Shown here piece after piece: positions 1-8,922 of a stretch of DNA of 64,000 nt. Made by a program: the position numbers and the translations under genes. Positions within the stretch are counted from its first letter, which is position 1. Each line of letters begins with the position of its first letter. The notes below the pieces were generated by a model. That model saw only the letters and a list, made by a program, of their open reading frames with translations. It did not search any database and was not told the origin of the DNA. Source of the DNA: Mycobacterium sp. NBC_00419 (GTDB lineage Bacteria; Actinomycetota; Actinomycetes; Mycobacteriales; Mycobacteriaceae); contig NZ_CP107931.1 in the NCBI RefSeq assembly GCF_036023875.1, forward strand, positions 3,658,001 through 3,722,000, given 5' to 3'.

Positions 1-177
1 CCCCAGCACCGCCACCGTGTTATTGACGTACAGCCCTGCCGCGCTGTCGAATTGGGCGGTCACCGTGATGTGGTCGCTGGCCGACCGGAAGAACACCCAC
101 GCTGCGGTGGCCGCCGAGGCCACCAACACGACGGCCGCGGCCGTGATGGCCACCACCTTCACCCGCGCCCGCCTCAT
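1..177 (-). CDS. mceD: Mce family protein, MceD class (5' part only)
   Basis: First 59 codons of an MCE-domain protein; the rest lies beyond the left edge. MCE proteins are the periplasm-spanning lipid-binding subunits of YrbE/Mce ABC-type importers. A hydrophobic membrane anchor occupies about residues 7-29, followed by the typical MCE-domain opening ITVTAQFDSAAGLYV and GLYVNNTVAVLG. The ATG at 177 overlaps the stop of mceC by 4 bases (ATGA), so translation is likely coupled. The D assignment rests on its position as fourth mce gene of the operon. Substrate cannot be told from this fragment. Confidence 0.9.
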   Translation of the reverse strand, partial: MRRARVKVVAITAAAVVLVASAATAAWVFFRSASDHITVTAQFDSAAGLYVNNTVAVLG

Positions 178-1220
178 TGGCAGTCCTTGAAGTACTGGAT
201 CATCCCGAACTGCTTGGCCCGCCCGCTGATCGCGCACATCCAGGAGTCCACGGCCAGGCCGTTGGGCACGTTGAAGTCCATCGCGTTACCGGTGCCGGTG
301 GCATTGGCGAAGCCGCGCAACGCAACCGGGCCGGACTGCAGGATGCTACGCAGCAGGTCGTCGTGCTGGGCCAGCAAGGTGGTCAGCTCGCTGAGGTTGG
401 CCACCGTCTGGTCGAAGTCGGCGCGGTTGTCGACCACCGTGGTGCTCATGGTGTTCACCAGGTTGGTCAGCGCGGCCAGCATCGCGTGAAACTGCGCGCT
501 GCGCGACACGAACTGGCCGATCAGATCCTGGCCCTGGTTGATCATCGCCGCGATGTTGGCGTGTTGGCGCTCCAGCGTGGTGCTCACGAGCTCCGTGCTG
601 GCGAGCAGCTGGCCGAGCTGGTCGCGGCGGTCGGCGATCACCGTGGACAGGGTGTGGATGTTCTGCATGGCCTGCGGCACCACCGCGGGCAGTCCCTGCA
701 TCTGCTTGCCGAGAATTCCCAGTGACTGGGCGAACGCGTCGGTGTCGACCTGCTGGTAGGTCGTCGACACGTCGGCCAGTGCGGCCTGCAGGTCGTAGGG
801 CACCTCGGTGTGCGCGAGATCGAAGGTGTTGTCCGGCAACGTTCCACCGTCTTCGGGCACCAGCGCCAGATAACGCGAACCCAGAATGGTGGCCACCTTG
901 ATGACCGCCTTCGAGTCGGCGCCGAGCACCACGTCATCGCGGACCTCCAGGCCGGCCTCCACGTGGTCACCGGCCAGCTTCATGCTGGTGACCTTGCCGA
1001 CCTGGATGCCCCCGATCGTGATCGGGTTGCCCGCTTGCAGGGCGGCGGCCTGTAGGAACTTCGCGGTGTAGTGCCGGTGCCCGACGTTGGCCGCATTGGC
1101 CAGCAGCATCGCGCCGACGACCACGCCGACCACAGCCACGGCGATCAGGCCGAGCCACGTCGCGTTGTAGCTTTCTAACCGTCGGCTGCGCAGCCGCGCC
1201 AGCAGCGAGCCCTCAGCCAT
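174..1220 (-). CDS. mceC: Mce family protein, MceC class
   Basis: Third MCE subunit of the lipid importer, 348 aa. An N-terminal hydrophobic anchor is followed by an MCE domain (GNPITIGGIQVGKVTSMKL, then ATILGSRYLALVP) and a long helical C-terminal half with many A/L/Q heptad-like stretches, as expected of the Mce tunnel-forming region. It ends in a short segment with two Cys (WMCAIS, KDCQ). I chose the ATG at 1220 rather than the one at 1229 because AGGA lies 9 bases upstream of 1220 but directly abuts 1229. It overlaps the mceB stop by 8 bases and the mceD start by 4. Confidence 0.88.
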   Translation of the reverse strand: MAEGSLLARLRSRRLESYNATWLGLIAVAVVGVVVGAMLLANAANVGHRHYTAKFLQAAALQAGNPITIGGIQVGKVTSMKLAGDHVEAGLEVRDDVVLGADSKAVIKVATILGSRYLALVPEDGGTLPDNTFDLAHTEVPYDLQAALADVSTTYQQVDTDAFAQSLGILGKQMQGLPAVVPQAMQNIHTLSTVIADRRDQLGQLLASTELVSTTLERQHANIAAMINQGQDLIGQFVSRSAQFHAMLAALTNLVNTMSTTVVDNRADFDQTVANLSELTTLLAQHDDLLRSILQSGPVALRGFANATGTGNAMDFNVPNGLAVDSWMCAISGRAKQFGMIQYFKDCQ

Positions 1221-2268
1221 TGCCAGCATTCCTGCATCGCGGGGTGTACCAGGCCTTGTTCCCCGGGGTGGCGGCGTCGACGATGATCGGCACCACGTCG
1301 TTGAGGCCGGGGAAGAATCCGGTGGCGTTCAGGTCGCAGGCGTAGGCGTTGGCGTATGCGCCTTCGCTGGTGATGCGGGCCAGCCCCTTCAACATCAGCG
1401 GCAGGTTGTCGGCGGTGAACGCCAACTGGGGCTCGATGGCGAGCAGATGTCCGGTGAATCCCGGCTGGCGGGTGAGCATCTCGTTCAGCGTCGGCGATGC
1501 GGTGTCGGTGATGGTGGACAGCTGGCGCATCACCCGTGCCAGCGACCCCGTGGAGGCCACCAGCTCCGGGCGGCGCGCGTCGAAGTCGGACACCGCGTGG
1601 CTGGTCTGGGACAACACTTGATCGAGGTGGCCGTTCTGGGCCGAGAGGCTGCCCATCACCGTGTTCAGTTGGGTGATCACATCGCCGAGCACCTGGTCGC
1701 GTCCGGCGAATGTGTCGGTGAGAGTGGAGGTTTGCGACACCAACTGCATGATCGACGCGTCGTCGCCCTGTAGCGAGGCGATGACACCCTTGGTCAGGTT
1801 GTCGGCGTCCTGCGGATTGAGCACGCTGAACAGTGGTTCGTAGCCGTTGAGCAGGGTGCTGACGTCGAACGACGGGTCGGTGCGCTCGACGGGAATGGTG
1901 CTGTTGGCCGGCAGGGGCGCGGTGTCGCCGGTCTTGCCCAGCGTCAACCCGACATACCGTTGGCCGACGATGTTCTGGTAAGTCACCGACGCCACCGTGT
2001 TGCCGAACAGCCGCTGGTCGTTCTGTACGACGAACGACACCTTCGCCAATTTGCCGCGCAGTTCGATCTTTTCGACGCGGCCCACGCGCACGCCGGCCAT
2101 CCGGACGTCGTCGCCCTCACGCAGTCCGTAGACGTCGGTGAACATCGCCGCGTACGGCGTGGTCGGCCCGGCGACGTCGCGGCGCAGCGTCGCGTACACC
2201 AGCCAGGTCACCGTCACCGCCACCACCATGAACAGTGACAGCCCGATCAGCGAACCGCGGATCTTCAT
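1213..2268 (-). CDS. mceB: Mce family protein, MceB class
   Basis: Second MCE subunit, 351 aa. It has an N-terminal membrane anchor (about residues 7-27), an MCE domain containing GDDVRMAGVRVGRVEKIEL and NIVGQRYVGLTL, and a helical C-terminal half. The C-terminus carries two Cys (AYACDLN and TPRCRN) as in other mycobacterial MceB proteins. The ATG at 2268 overlaps the mceA stop (ATGA), consistent with one polycistronic, translationally coupled mce transcript. Role: part of the hexameric conduit that passes lipids from the outer layers of the envelope to the YrbE permease. Confidence 0.9.
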   Translation of the reverse strand: MKIRGSLIGLSLFMVVAVTVTWLVYATLRRDVAGPTTPYAAMFTDVYGLREGDDVRMAGVRVGRVEKIELRGKLAKVSFVVQNDQRLFGNTVASVTYQNIVGQRYVGLTLGKTGDTAPLPANSTIPVERTDPSFDVSTLLNGYEPLFSVLNPQDADNLTKGVIASLQGDDASIMQLVSQTSTLTDTFAGRDQVLGDVITQLNTVMGSLSAQNGHLDQVLSQTSHAVSDFDARRPELVASTGSLARVMRQLSTITDTASPTLNEMLTRQPGFTGHLLAIEPQLAFTADNLPLMLKGLARITSEGAYANAYACDLNATGFFPGLNDVVPIIVDAATPGNKAWYTPRCRNAGNG

Positions 2269-3638
2269 CGCGGACCTCCCGCATCGGCCTCAGCGGGCAG
2301 CGGTGCCGGGGGAGCGGGCGGAGCGGGGGTGTTGTCCGGGTCCGCGGAGCCCGGCACCCGCAGGGCCGGTGAAAGCCATGGCGGAACAGGGGGATTGGGG
2401 TCGGTCAGGTTCGGGTTGGGGTTCAGCAGCGGCGGACCGGTGGCCACCAGGTTGCCGTCGGCTCCGACGACCGTCCCCGGCGGCGGCGCCAGATCCTTGG
2501 GCGGCTGATAGTTCTGCGGCATCAGGATCTCCGGCAGGTCGGGCCGCACGACGATCTGCGGGGCGGTGTAGCAGCTGGGGCCCCACAGCTGGCCATAGCG
2601 CGGGCAGTCGGCGCGGGTGTAGCTGTAGCTCGGCGTCAGCGACAGGTTGATCCGCATGTTGCCCGCTTCCAACTCGGGGATCCACACCTCGTCGAAGAAC
2701 TTGCGGGACAGGCCGTTCAGCTTGGTGAACGCCGGAACGAACTTGCCGGCGTTCATCGCCAGGCTCCCCAGCACCGGGGTCAGGTGGGTGGTGATTCCGG
2801 TCAGCTGGTCGATGTGGTTGTCGATGGCGGTGCGGGTGGTGCCGACGGTGGTGGCGCCGCCGCTGATCAACGTGGCCAGCGCTGAACGTTTTTCGGCCAG
2901 CACCTGCATCGGCTCGACGGCCTGGTGGAGCGCGTCGAGCAGGTCCGGTGCGGTGGCGGCCAGCCCGTGGGTGGCGTCGATCAACGCCGACACCGTCGTC
3001 GGGCCGGGCTCGGTGCTGATGACCGAGTTGAGTTCGTCGAGCAGCCTGCTGAGCTGGGCGCCGCCGGTCAGCAGCGTGCCCCGCCGGTTCTCTGTGGCGG
3101 CGTTGACCGCGGCCAGGATGCCGACGCTGTCGTCGTAGCGTCCGCGGCCGGCCGCAGCCAGCACATCGCGCAGCTTGCTGATGGTGGTCTGGAACAACAC
3201 CGTCGGCAGGGCGGTGTCCTCGGGGATGTGCGCACCGGCCCGGATCGCCGGCCCGGCACCGTCGGCGACGAGCTGCACCGAGGACACCGCGAACACGTTG
3301 CTGGGCACCACCCGGGCGGTGACCGAGTCCGGAATCGATTCGGCGTACTCGGGTTTGAGGTCGATGTGGACGTAGTTGGGACTGCCGTTGGCGGCCGGGA
3401 TCACGGTGTCCACCGAGCCGACCAGTACCCCGTGGTACTTCACGTCGGACTTCTGCGGCAGCCCGTCGCCGACGTTGAGCAGGTCGGCCACCACCCGCAC
3501 ATAGTTGGTGAGCTTGCCGGTCGACTTCACCACCAGCAGCGTGGTGATCAGGGCTGCGGCCAGCAGCACGGCGAGCCCGTAGACCAGCAGCTGACGCTCC
3601 GAGGGCCCGCGCCCGTCGAGTTCGAAGGAGTTGCCCAT
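2265..3638 (-). CDS. mceA: Mce family protein, MceA class
   Basis: First MCE subunit of the operon, 457 aa. N-terminal anchor at about residues 17-38, MCE domain with SDVKYHGVLVGSVDTV, long helical region, then a Cys-containing segment (RADCPRYGQLWGPSCY) and a Pro-rich tail with many PP pairs, which is characteristic of MceA proteins. The ATG at 3638 follows the yrbEB stop with no gap. Of the known mycobacterial operons (mce1-mce4 and the additional ones of fast growers) I cannot assign this one by eye, so the imported lipid is unknown. Confidence 0.9.
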   Translation of the reverse strand: MGNSFELDGRGPSERQLLVYGLAVLLAAALITTLLVVKSTGKLTNYVRVVADLLNVGDGLPQKSDVKYHGVLVGSVDTVIPAANGSPNYVHIDLKPEYAESIPDSVTARVVPSNVFAVSSVQLVADGAGPAIRAGAHIPEDTALPTVLFQTTISKLRDVLAAAGRGRYDDSVGILAAVNAATENRRGTLLTGGAQLSRLLDELNSVISTEPGPTTVSALIDATHGLAATAPDLLDALHQAVEPMQVLAEKRSALATLISGGATTVGTTRTAIDNHIDQLTGITTHLTPVLGSLAMNAGKFVPAFTKLNGLSRKFFDEVWIPELEAGNMRINLSLTPSYSYTRADCPRYGQLWGPSCYTAPQIVVRPDLPEILMPQNYQPPKDLAPPPGTVVGADGNLVATGPPLLNPNPNLTDPNPPVPPWLSPALRVPGSADPDNTPAPPAPPAPLPAEADAGGPR

Positions 3639-4493
3639 CTACCCGCCGAACCGTGCGCCGGCGTCCACGCTCCACAACGCCATCGTCATGAGCATGTTGA
3701 CGATGATCACCACGGTGATGGCCGCCCGCATTGCGTGCCCGGCGGCGATGCCGACACCTTCTGGGCCGCCGCTGGCGTAGAAGCCGTAGTAGCACTGGAT
3801 CGTCGAGGCGATCCAGACGAACACGACCGCCTTCAGCAGCGAGTAGAGCACGTCGGTGCCCGACAGCATCAGGGTGAAGTAGTGCAGGTAGGCCCCGGAC
3901 GCGCCGCCGCTGATGAGCTCGACGACCACCTGGGTGGTCAGGTAACTCACCGCCAAACACAAGACGTACAAGGGGATTACGGCCACCACCGAGGCCATCA
4001 GCCGGGTGGTGACCAGATAGGGGATAGGCCGGATCGCCAGCGAGTCCAGTGCGTCGATCTCCTCGGCGATCCGCATCGAGCCCAGCTGCGCGGTGAACCG
4101 GCAGCCGCCCTGGGTGGCAAACGCCAGGGCCGCGGCGATCGGCGCGAGTTCTCGGGTGTTGACCAGTGACGAGATGATCCCCGTGGCCGGCCCCAGCCCG
4201 AGCAGGTTCAGGAAGTTGTAGCCCTCGATGCCGACGATCGCGCCGACCGTCATGCCCAGGACCACCGCCACCCCGGCGGTGCCGCCGCCGACGACCAGGG
4301 AGCCGTTGCCCCAGGCGATGTCGGAGAGCAGCCGGCCGAACTCGGCGCGGTAGTGGCGCAGGACGATCGGCACCGCCGCGACCGCGCGGACGAAGAACGC
4401 CAGAATGTGCCCGAGCCGCAGAATCGGCGCGGCGGCTGCCTTGGCGAGGGTGCTGATCCGGGCACCGAGCGGGGAGAAGGTCGCCACAGACAC
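3639..4493 (-). CDS. yrbEB: YrbE-type ABC permease, second copy
   Basis: Integral membrane permease of the MlaE/YrbE family, 284 aa, partner of the upstream permease. About five to six hydrophobic segments are visible. The family signature sits in the middle: FATQGGCRFTAQLGSMRIAEE then IDALDSLAIRPIPYLVTTR, the cytoplasmic helix that couples to the ATPase (Mkl/MceG, encoded elsewhere). GTG start at 4493 immediately follows the TAG of the first permease gene. Two YrbE subunits followed by mceA-F is the standard mycobacterial order. Confidence 0.93.
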   Translation of the reverse strand: MSVATFSPLGARISTLAKAAAAPILRLGHILAFFVRAVAAVPIVLRHYRAEFGRLLSDIAWGNGSLVVGGGTAGVAVVLGMTVGAIVGIEGYNFLNLLGLGPATGIISSLVNTRELAPIAAALAFATQGGCRFTAQLGSMRIAEEIDALDSLAIRPIPYLVTTRLMASVVAVIPLYVLCLAVSYLTTQVVVELISGGASGAYLHYFTLMLSGTDVLYSLLKAVVFVWIASTIQCYYGFYASGGPEGVGIAAGHAMRAAITVVIIVNMLMTMALWSVDAGARFGG

Positions 4494-5345
4494 CTACAAC
4501 CCCATCCTCGGGAACAGCATGTTGTAGAGCTGGCTGATGACGACGTTGACGATCATCAGGATGAGGATCGACTCGACGACGGCAGCGTTGACGGAGTTGG
4601 CTACCCCGGTCGGGCCGCCCTGGGTGGCAAGACCTTTCTGGCTGGACACCACGGCGACGATCGCGCCGAATACGACCGCCTTGAGCAGGGCCAGGATCAT
4701 GTCCCCGGGGGTGGTGAACGACGCGAAGGTGGCCACGAAGCTGCCGGGTGCGCCGTTCTGGAAGTACACGTTGAACAGGTAGCTGGCCAGGAACCCGACG
4801 AAGCACACCACCCCGGTCAGCGCGACGCCGATCATGATGGCGGCGGCGAACCGCGGCACCACCAGACGGCGGATCACCGAGACCCCCATCACCTCCATGG
4901 CGTCGATCTCTTCGCGCATCGTGCGCGAGCCCAGGTCGGCGGTGATCGCCGAGCCGACGGCCGCGGCCATCAGGATCGCGGCCACCAGCGAGGCGGCTTG
5001 GCGGATGACGGCAAGACCGCTGGCGGCACCGGCCAGCGAGGTAGCCCCGACTTGTCCGGCGAGCAAGGCGAACTGGATGGACAGGGTGACCCCGACCGGC
5101 AATGCGACCAGAACGGTGGGCACCACCGCGGTGCCGGCCATGAAGGCGCCCTGCCGGACGAACTCCCGCCAGGGGAAGCGGCCGGTGGCGATATCGAGGA
5201 TCAGGTACTGGATGGTGCGCACACCCAGGACGAACTGCTGGCCGACGGTGGTCAGGGACGCCAGCGGGTGACGGGTGACATAGCCGCCGGCCCAGTTCTC
5301 GATGGCCTCGGTGCCCTCGCGGACAGCCGGTTGCCGACTAGTCAT
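4494..5345 (-). CDS. yrbEA: YrbE-type ABC permease, first gene of the mce operon
   Basis: Permease of the MlaE/YrbE family, 283 aa from the ATG at 5345. The signature ITADLGSRTMREEIDAMEVM and the following VIRRLVVPRFAA are clear, with several membrane segments before and after. The frame stays open to a TTG at 5495 (333 aa), but the extra residues are not hydrophobic, do not resemble the family and neither start has a convincing Shine-Dalgarno, so I prefer 5345, which gives the normal family length. No regulator gene is visible next to the operon. Confidence 0.85.
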   Translation of the reverse strand: MTSRQPAVREGTEAIENWAGGYVTRHPLASLTTVGQQFVLGVRTIQYLILDIATGRFPWREFVRQGAFMAGTAVVPTVLVALPVGVTLSIQFALLAGQVGATSLAGAASGLAVIRQAASLVAAILMAAAVGSAITADLGSRTMREEIDAMEVMGVSVIRRLVVPRFAAAIMIGVALTGVVCFVGFLASYLFNVYFQNGAPGSFVATFASFTTPGDMILALLKAVVFGAIVAVVSSQKGLATQGGPTGVANSVNAAVVESILILMIVNVVISQLYNMLFPRMGL

Positions 5346-5709
5346 CGAGGCGGCTATGTGATGAAGCAGGCGATACCAAAGCTGTTGTCCCTGAGGGTCG
5401 TTGACGATCAGTCCGCGCGTCGAGGAAACGGGCGTGCTGATGATCCCTTGGGTGCGCCTTGCGTCACCGTAGGACCAGCCCGGCTGCGCCGTCAAGGGAA
5501 TGAAGAATATTGATTCACTTAATTGGGCTGCGGCCTAGGCGCGACGGTGCAATGGCATACGCAACACGCCGGGCAAGGCGTATGAGAACGCACACTCACG
5601 GCCTCTGGTGGCCAGAACCGGCCCCAGGCACCAGCTCAGCCGACCCTGGGGCATCCCTGGCAAACGTGCGGTAACTTCAATCGACGGTCACAGGGTTGGC
5701 GAGGAGTAG
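5346..5709. promoter_or_regulatory. Divergent intergenic region between the mce operon and the kinase gene
   Basis: No gene is supported in this stretch. It must hold the promoters of the leftward mce operon and of the rightward kinase gene. A TAACTT at 5672-5677 could be a -10 for the kinase, and GAGGAG at 5701-5706 is its ribosome binding site. I see no clear repressor operator; short GC-rich inverted repeats around 5567-5580 are not distinctive. Confidence 0.35.
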
Positions 5710-7515
5710 ATGGTGGATCCCACGCCATTCGGGCACTATCAGCTGCGCGAGCTGATAGGTCGTGGCGGTATGGGCGAGGTCTACCGCGCTTTCGACACCA
5801 AAACCGACCGCATCGTGGCGCTGAAGGTCCTGCCGCACCACCTTGCCGAGGACACCACGTTCCAGCAACGCTTCCGCCGCGAGGCTCAGGCTGCCGCCGC
5901 CCTCAACGAACCCCACGTGGTGCCCATCCACGGCTACGGCGAGATCGACGGCCGCCTCTATCTCGATATGCGTCTCATCGAGGGCCGCCCGCTGGGTGCC
6001 ACCCTCACCGACTCGAAGACCCTCGACCCGGCCTATGCCGTTCACGTCATCGAGCAGGTCGCCGCCGCCCTGGACGCCGCACACGCCACCGGCCTGATCC
6101 ACCGCGACATCAAACCCTCCAACATCCTGATCACCGACCGCCAGTTCGCCTACCTCATCGACTTCGGCCTGGCCCGCACCGCGGGTGAGAACGGGCTGAC
6201 CACCGCGGGCAGCACCCTGGGCACCCTGGCCTACATGGCGCCCGAACGCTTCGACGGCGGCCAGGCCGACCCCCGCGCCGACATCTACGCCCTGGCCTGC
6301 GTGCTCTACGAGTGCCTGACCGGGTCGCGGCCCTACCCGGCGGACAGCATGGAGCAGCAGATCGCCGGGCACATCCGCAAGCCCGCACCCAAACCGTCCG
6401 ACAGAGACCCACGGCTGGCCGCCTTCGACGATGTCGTCGCCAAGGGGATGGCCAAGAAGCCCGAACAGCGCTACCAGAGCGCGGGTGAACTGGCCGCCGC
6501 CGCCCGCAAGGCCCTCGACTCACCGGTCCGCAAGACGGGCACGTCGGGCCGGCACTCCCTGCCCGCCAAGCGAATTCGAGTTCCCGGCAAGGTGCTGCTC
6601 GCCGTGTCGGCCACCGTCCTGCTCGTCGCGACCCTGGGTATCGGTGCCTGGCAGTGGCGGGCCGGCGACGATCGCGGCTCGACCGCACCCACCAGCCTGG
6701 CCGGCGCGCTGTCGTCCTCGCAGGCTCCGCCGGCACCGGCCGGCGCTGTCCCCGAGATCGCCGCCACCGTCCCCGACACCATCCGCAAGACCGGGCGTCT
6801 CGTCATCGGCGTCAACACGCCCTACGCCCCCAATGAGTTCATCGACGCCTACGGCAAGCTCGTCGGCTTCGACATCGACCTGATGAACGCGGTGTCCCGA
6901 ACCCTCGGTCTCACACCGGAATACAAGGAGACCGCGTTCGAGGCGATCATCCCTTCGGTGCGTGCCGGTGACTTCAATCTTGGAATGTCGTCGTTCACCG
7001 ATACCAGGGAACGCCAGGCCGCCGCCGACTTCGTCACCTACTTCCAGGCCGGCACGTTGTGGGCTCAGCGCCCCGGCGCCCCGGTGAACCCCGAGGACGC
7101 GTGCGGGCTGAAAGTCGGTGTGGCCTATGCCGCCATCCAGGAGACCACCGAGATCCCGGCCAAAAGCCAGGCCTGTGTGGCGGCAGGCAAGCCACCGATC
7201 GCCAAGGTCGTCTACACCCGCCAGGACGACCTCAACGCCGCATTGATGGCCGGCGACGTCGACGCCATGTCGGCCGACTCGCCGGTCACCGGATTCGCCA
7301 TCAAAACCAGCGGCGGTCAGCTCGAGGCCGCCGGTGAGGTGTTCGACTCCGCGCCCTACGGCTGGCCGGTCGCCAAGAATTCCGGCCTGGCCCAACCACT
7401 GCAGAAGGCGCTGGAGCACCTGATCGAGACCGGCGAGTACCGCACCATCGCCACCATGTGGGGTGTGGAGATGGGCATGATCGACACGCCGCAGATCAAC
7501 GGCGCCGTGCGCTGA
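5710..7515 (+). CDS. Receptor Ser/Thr protein kinase fused to an extracellular family 3 solute-binding domain
   Basis: A 601-aa transmembrane kinase. Residues about 10-270 form a PknB-type kinase: glycine loop GRGGMGEVY (18-25), ATP-binding Lys39, catalytic HRDIKPSN with Asp133, DFG with Asp151, and AYMAPER. A basic juxtamembrane stretch and one membrane helix (about 294-314) follow, then a Pro/Ser/Ala linker, then about residues 357-590 resemble periplasmic amino-acid-binding proteins (GRLVIGVNTPYAPNEF, GFDIDLMNAVSR, MSSFTDTRERQ). The layout suggests that a small ligand bound outside controls phosphorylation inside. GAGGAG lies 3 bases before the ATG. The next gene is on the other strand, so it is monocistronic. 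Confidence 0.93.
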   Translation: MVDPTPFGHYQLRELIGRGGMGEVYRAFDTKTDRIVALKVLPHHLAEDTTFQQRFRREAQAAAALNEPHVVPIHGYGEIDGRLYLDMRLIEGRPLGATLTDSKTLDPAYAVHVIEQVAAALDAAHATGLIHRDIKPSNILITDRQFAYLIDFGLARTAGENGLTTAGSTLGTLAYMAPERFDGGQADPRADIYALACVLYECLTGSRPYPADSMEQQIAGHIRKPAPKPSDRDPRLAAFDDVVAKGMAKKPEQRYQSAGELAAAARKALDSPVRKTGTSGRHSLPAKRIRVPGKVLLAVSATVLLVATLGIGAWQWRAGDDRGSTAPTSLAGALSSSQAPPAPAGAVPEIAATVPDTIRKTGRLVIGVNTPYAPNEFIDAYGKLVGFDIDLMNAVSRTLGLTPEYKETAFEAIIPSVRAGDFNLGMSSFTDTRERQAAADFVTYFQAGTLWAQRPGAPVNPEDACGLKVGVAYAAIQETTEIPAKSQACVAAGKPPIAKVVYTRQDDLNAALMAGDVDAMSADSPVTGFAIKTSGGQLEAAGEVFDSAPYGWPVAKNSGLAQPLQKALEHLIETGEYRTIATMWGVEMGMIDTPQINGAVR

Positions 7516-7519
7516 GCCG

Positions 7520-8650
7520 CTACTGCAGCTGAAGCGGTCGTTCCGACGCGGTCTCGGGAGCGTTGTCAGCGGTGGCGCGCAGAAAGCGGTCCGGCAGAGC
7601 CAGCTTCAGGATGGTCCGCTGGGCCAGGAAGAACTGGCGCGGCAGCGATCCCGTCGTATACGGCAGCCCGTAGTCGGCACACAACGCCTCCACCCGCCGG
7701 GCGATCGCGGCGTAGCGGTTGCTCGGCAGATCGGGGAACAGGTGGTGTTCGATCTGGTAGCACAGGTTGCCGCTGAGGAACGCCAGCACCCGGCCAGCCC
7801 TGAAGTTGGCGCTGCCGAGCATCTGGCGCACGTACCACTCGCCCTTGCTCTCCTGCTCGATAGCGCCGGCGGTGAACTTCTCCGCCCCGTCGGGAAAGTG
7901 GCCGCAGAAGATCACGGCGTAGGCCCAGAGGTTGCGCAGCACGTTGGCCGCCGCATTAGCGGTCAACGCCCGCCGCCATCGAGTTCCGTTGAGGGCCGGG
8001 ATCGCGACGTAGTCCTTGAGGATCTGACGGCCGATCTTGCGCTTGAAGGCCTGCGTGTGGGCGGCTCGTTCGGCCTCGGTTTCCGCGCGTTCGTGCTCGG
8101 AATGCAGTCCGTGCAGGGCGATGCCCCACTCGAAGATGACGGCCAGTAACACGTTGCGTAACGGCTGGGCAAGATTGCGTGGCTGCCAGGCGACGTCGCG
8201 GGAGACGCGCATGATGCCGAAGCCCAGGTCGTCGTCGACGTCGACGACGTTGGTGAACACGTGGTGGCGGTAGTTGTGTGAGTACCGCCATTGGGATGAC
8301 AACCCGGCCATGTCCCACTCCCAGGATGTGGAGTGGATCTCGGGATCGTTCATCCAATCCCATTGGCCGTGGCCGACATTGTGGCCGATTTCCATGTTCT
8401 CGATGCTCTTGGCCACTGCCAGCGAGACAGTCCCCAGCAGCCATCCGGCTCGCGAGCGGGTACCGAAGATCAGCAACCGGGAACCGATATCCAGGGCCCG
8501 CTGGAACCGGATGGTTCTGCGGATGTAGGCCGCGTCGCGGGCCCCACGGGAAGCCTCGACCTCGGCCCGGATCGAATCCAGGGCGACCCCCAGAGCGTCG
8601 ATGTCATCTCGGCTGAGGTGGGCATACCCTGCGACGTCGTTGATCGCGAT
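7520..8650 (-). CDS. desA3: DesA3-like membrane fatty-acyl desaturase, probable ATC start
   Basis: Membrane desaturase of 376 aa, similar to mycobacterial DesA3 (stearoyl-CoA delta-9 desaturase). The three His boxes are present: HNVGH (about 90-94), HNYRHH and QIEHHLFPDLPSN. The recognisable N-terminal domain (YAHLSRDDIDALGVALDSI, SRGARDAAYIRR) lies upstream of the first usable TTG (8476), in an open frame that runs to a stop at 8774 without any ATG, GTG or TTG. At 8650 an ATC gives x-AINDVAGYAHL, matching the remembered DesA3 start MAITDV, and GAGGA sits 6 bases before it. I therefore place the start at ATC; a sequencing error or mutated ATG is the alternative. Usual reductase partners are not nearby. 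Confidence 0.8.
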   Translation of the reverse strand: MAINDVAGYAHLSRDDIDALGVALDSIRAEVEASRGARDAAYIRRTIRFQRALDIGSRLLIFGTRSRAGWLLGTVSLAVAKSIENMEIGHNVGHGQWDWMNDPEIHSTSWEWDMAGLSSQWRYSHNYRHHVFTNVVDVDDDLGFGIMRVSRDVAWQPRNLAQPLRNVLLAVIFEWGIALHGLHSEHERAETEAERAAHTQAFKRKIGRQILKDYVAIPALNGTRWRRALTANAAANVLRNLWAYAVIFCGHFPDGAEKFTAGAIEQESKGEWYVRQMLGSANFRAGRVLAFLSGNLCYQIEHHLFPDLPSNRYAAIARRVEALCADYGLPYTTGSLPRQFFLAQRTILKLALPDRFLRATADNAPETASERPLQLQ

Positions 8651-8922
8651 GCTGTGTCCTCGAGGGTGATGAACGTTGTGTGATTGGGCAACAACGGTAT
8701 TGAGGACGTGCCCGACGGTGAGCGGGTGCTCGCGGTACCGCGGAGGCGATGCCGTTTCGGGCCGGCTGTGGTGTCAGCATGTCCAGCCTACCCGCGGCGC
8801 GCGGCAGCGCAGGTCGAGCGTTGAGCAAACCCGAGCATTTGGGACCGAAGTGGGGCAGGCTGAACCCATGGCGCCGCTACGTTCCCACACTGTGCCGGCG
8901 CTGCAAGCCTGGTCCGGCTAGT

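Noticed and set aside
2290-4806. An 838-codon open frame on the minus strand across mceA and both yrbE genes
   Set aside because: It is a shadow frame: Arg/Gly/His-rich, without motifs, lying over well-recognised genes in another frame of the same strand.
8676-8921. An 81-codon frame ending just before the first GAF-ANTAR gene
   Set aside because: No motif or ribosome site; more likely promoter DNA between the divergent desaturase and GAF-ANTAR genes.
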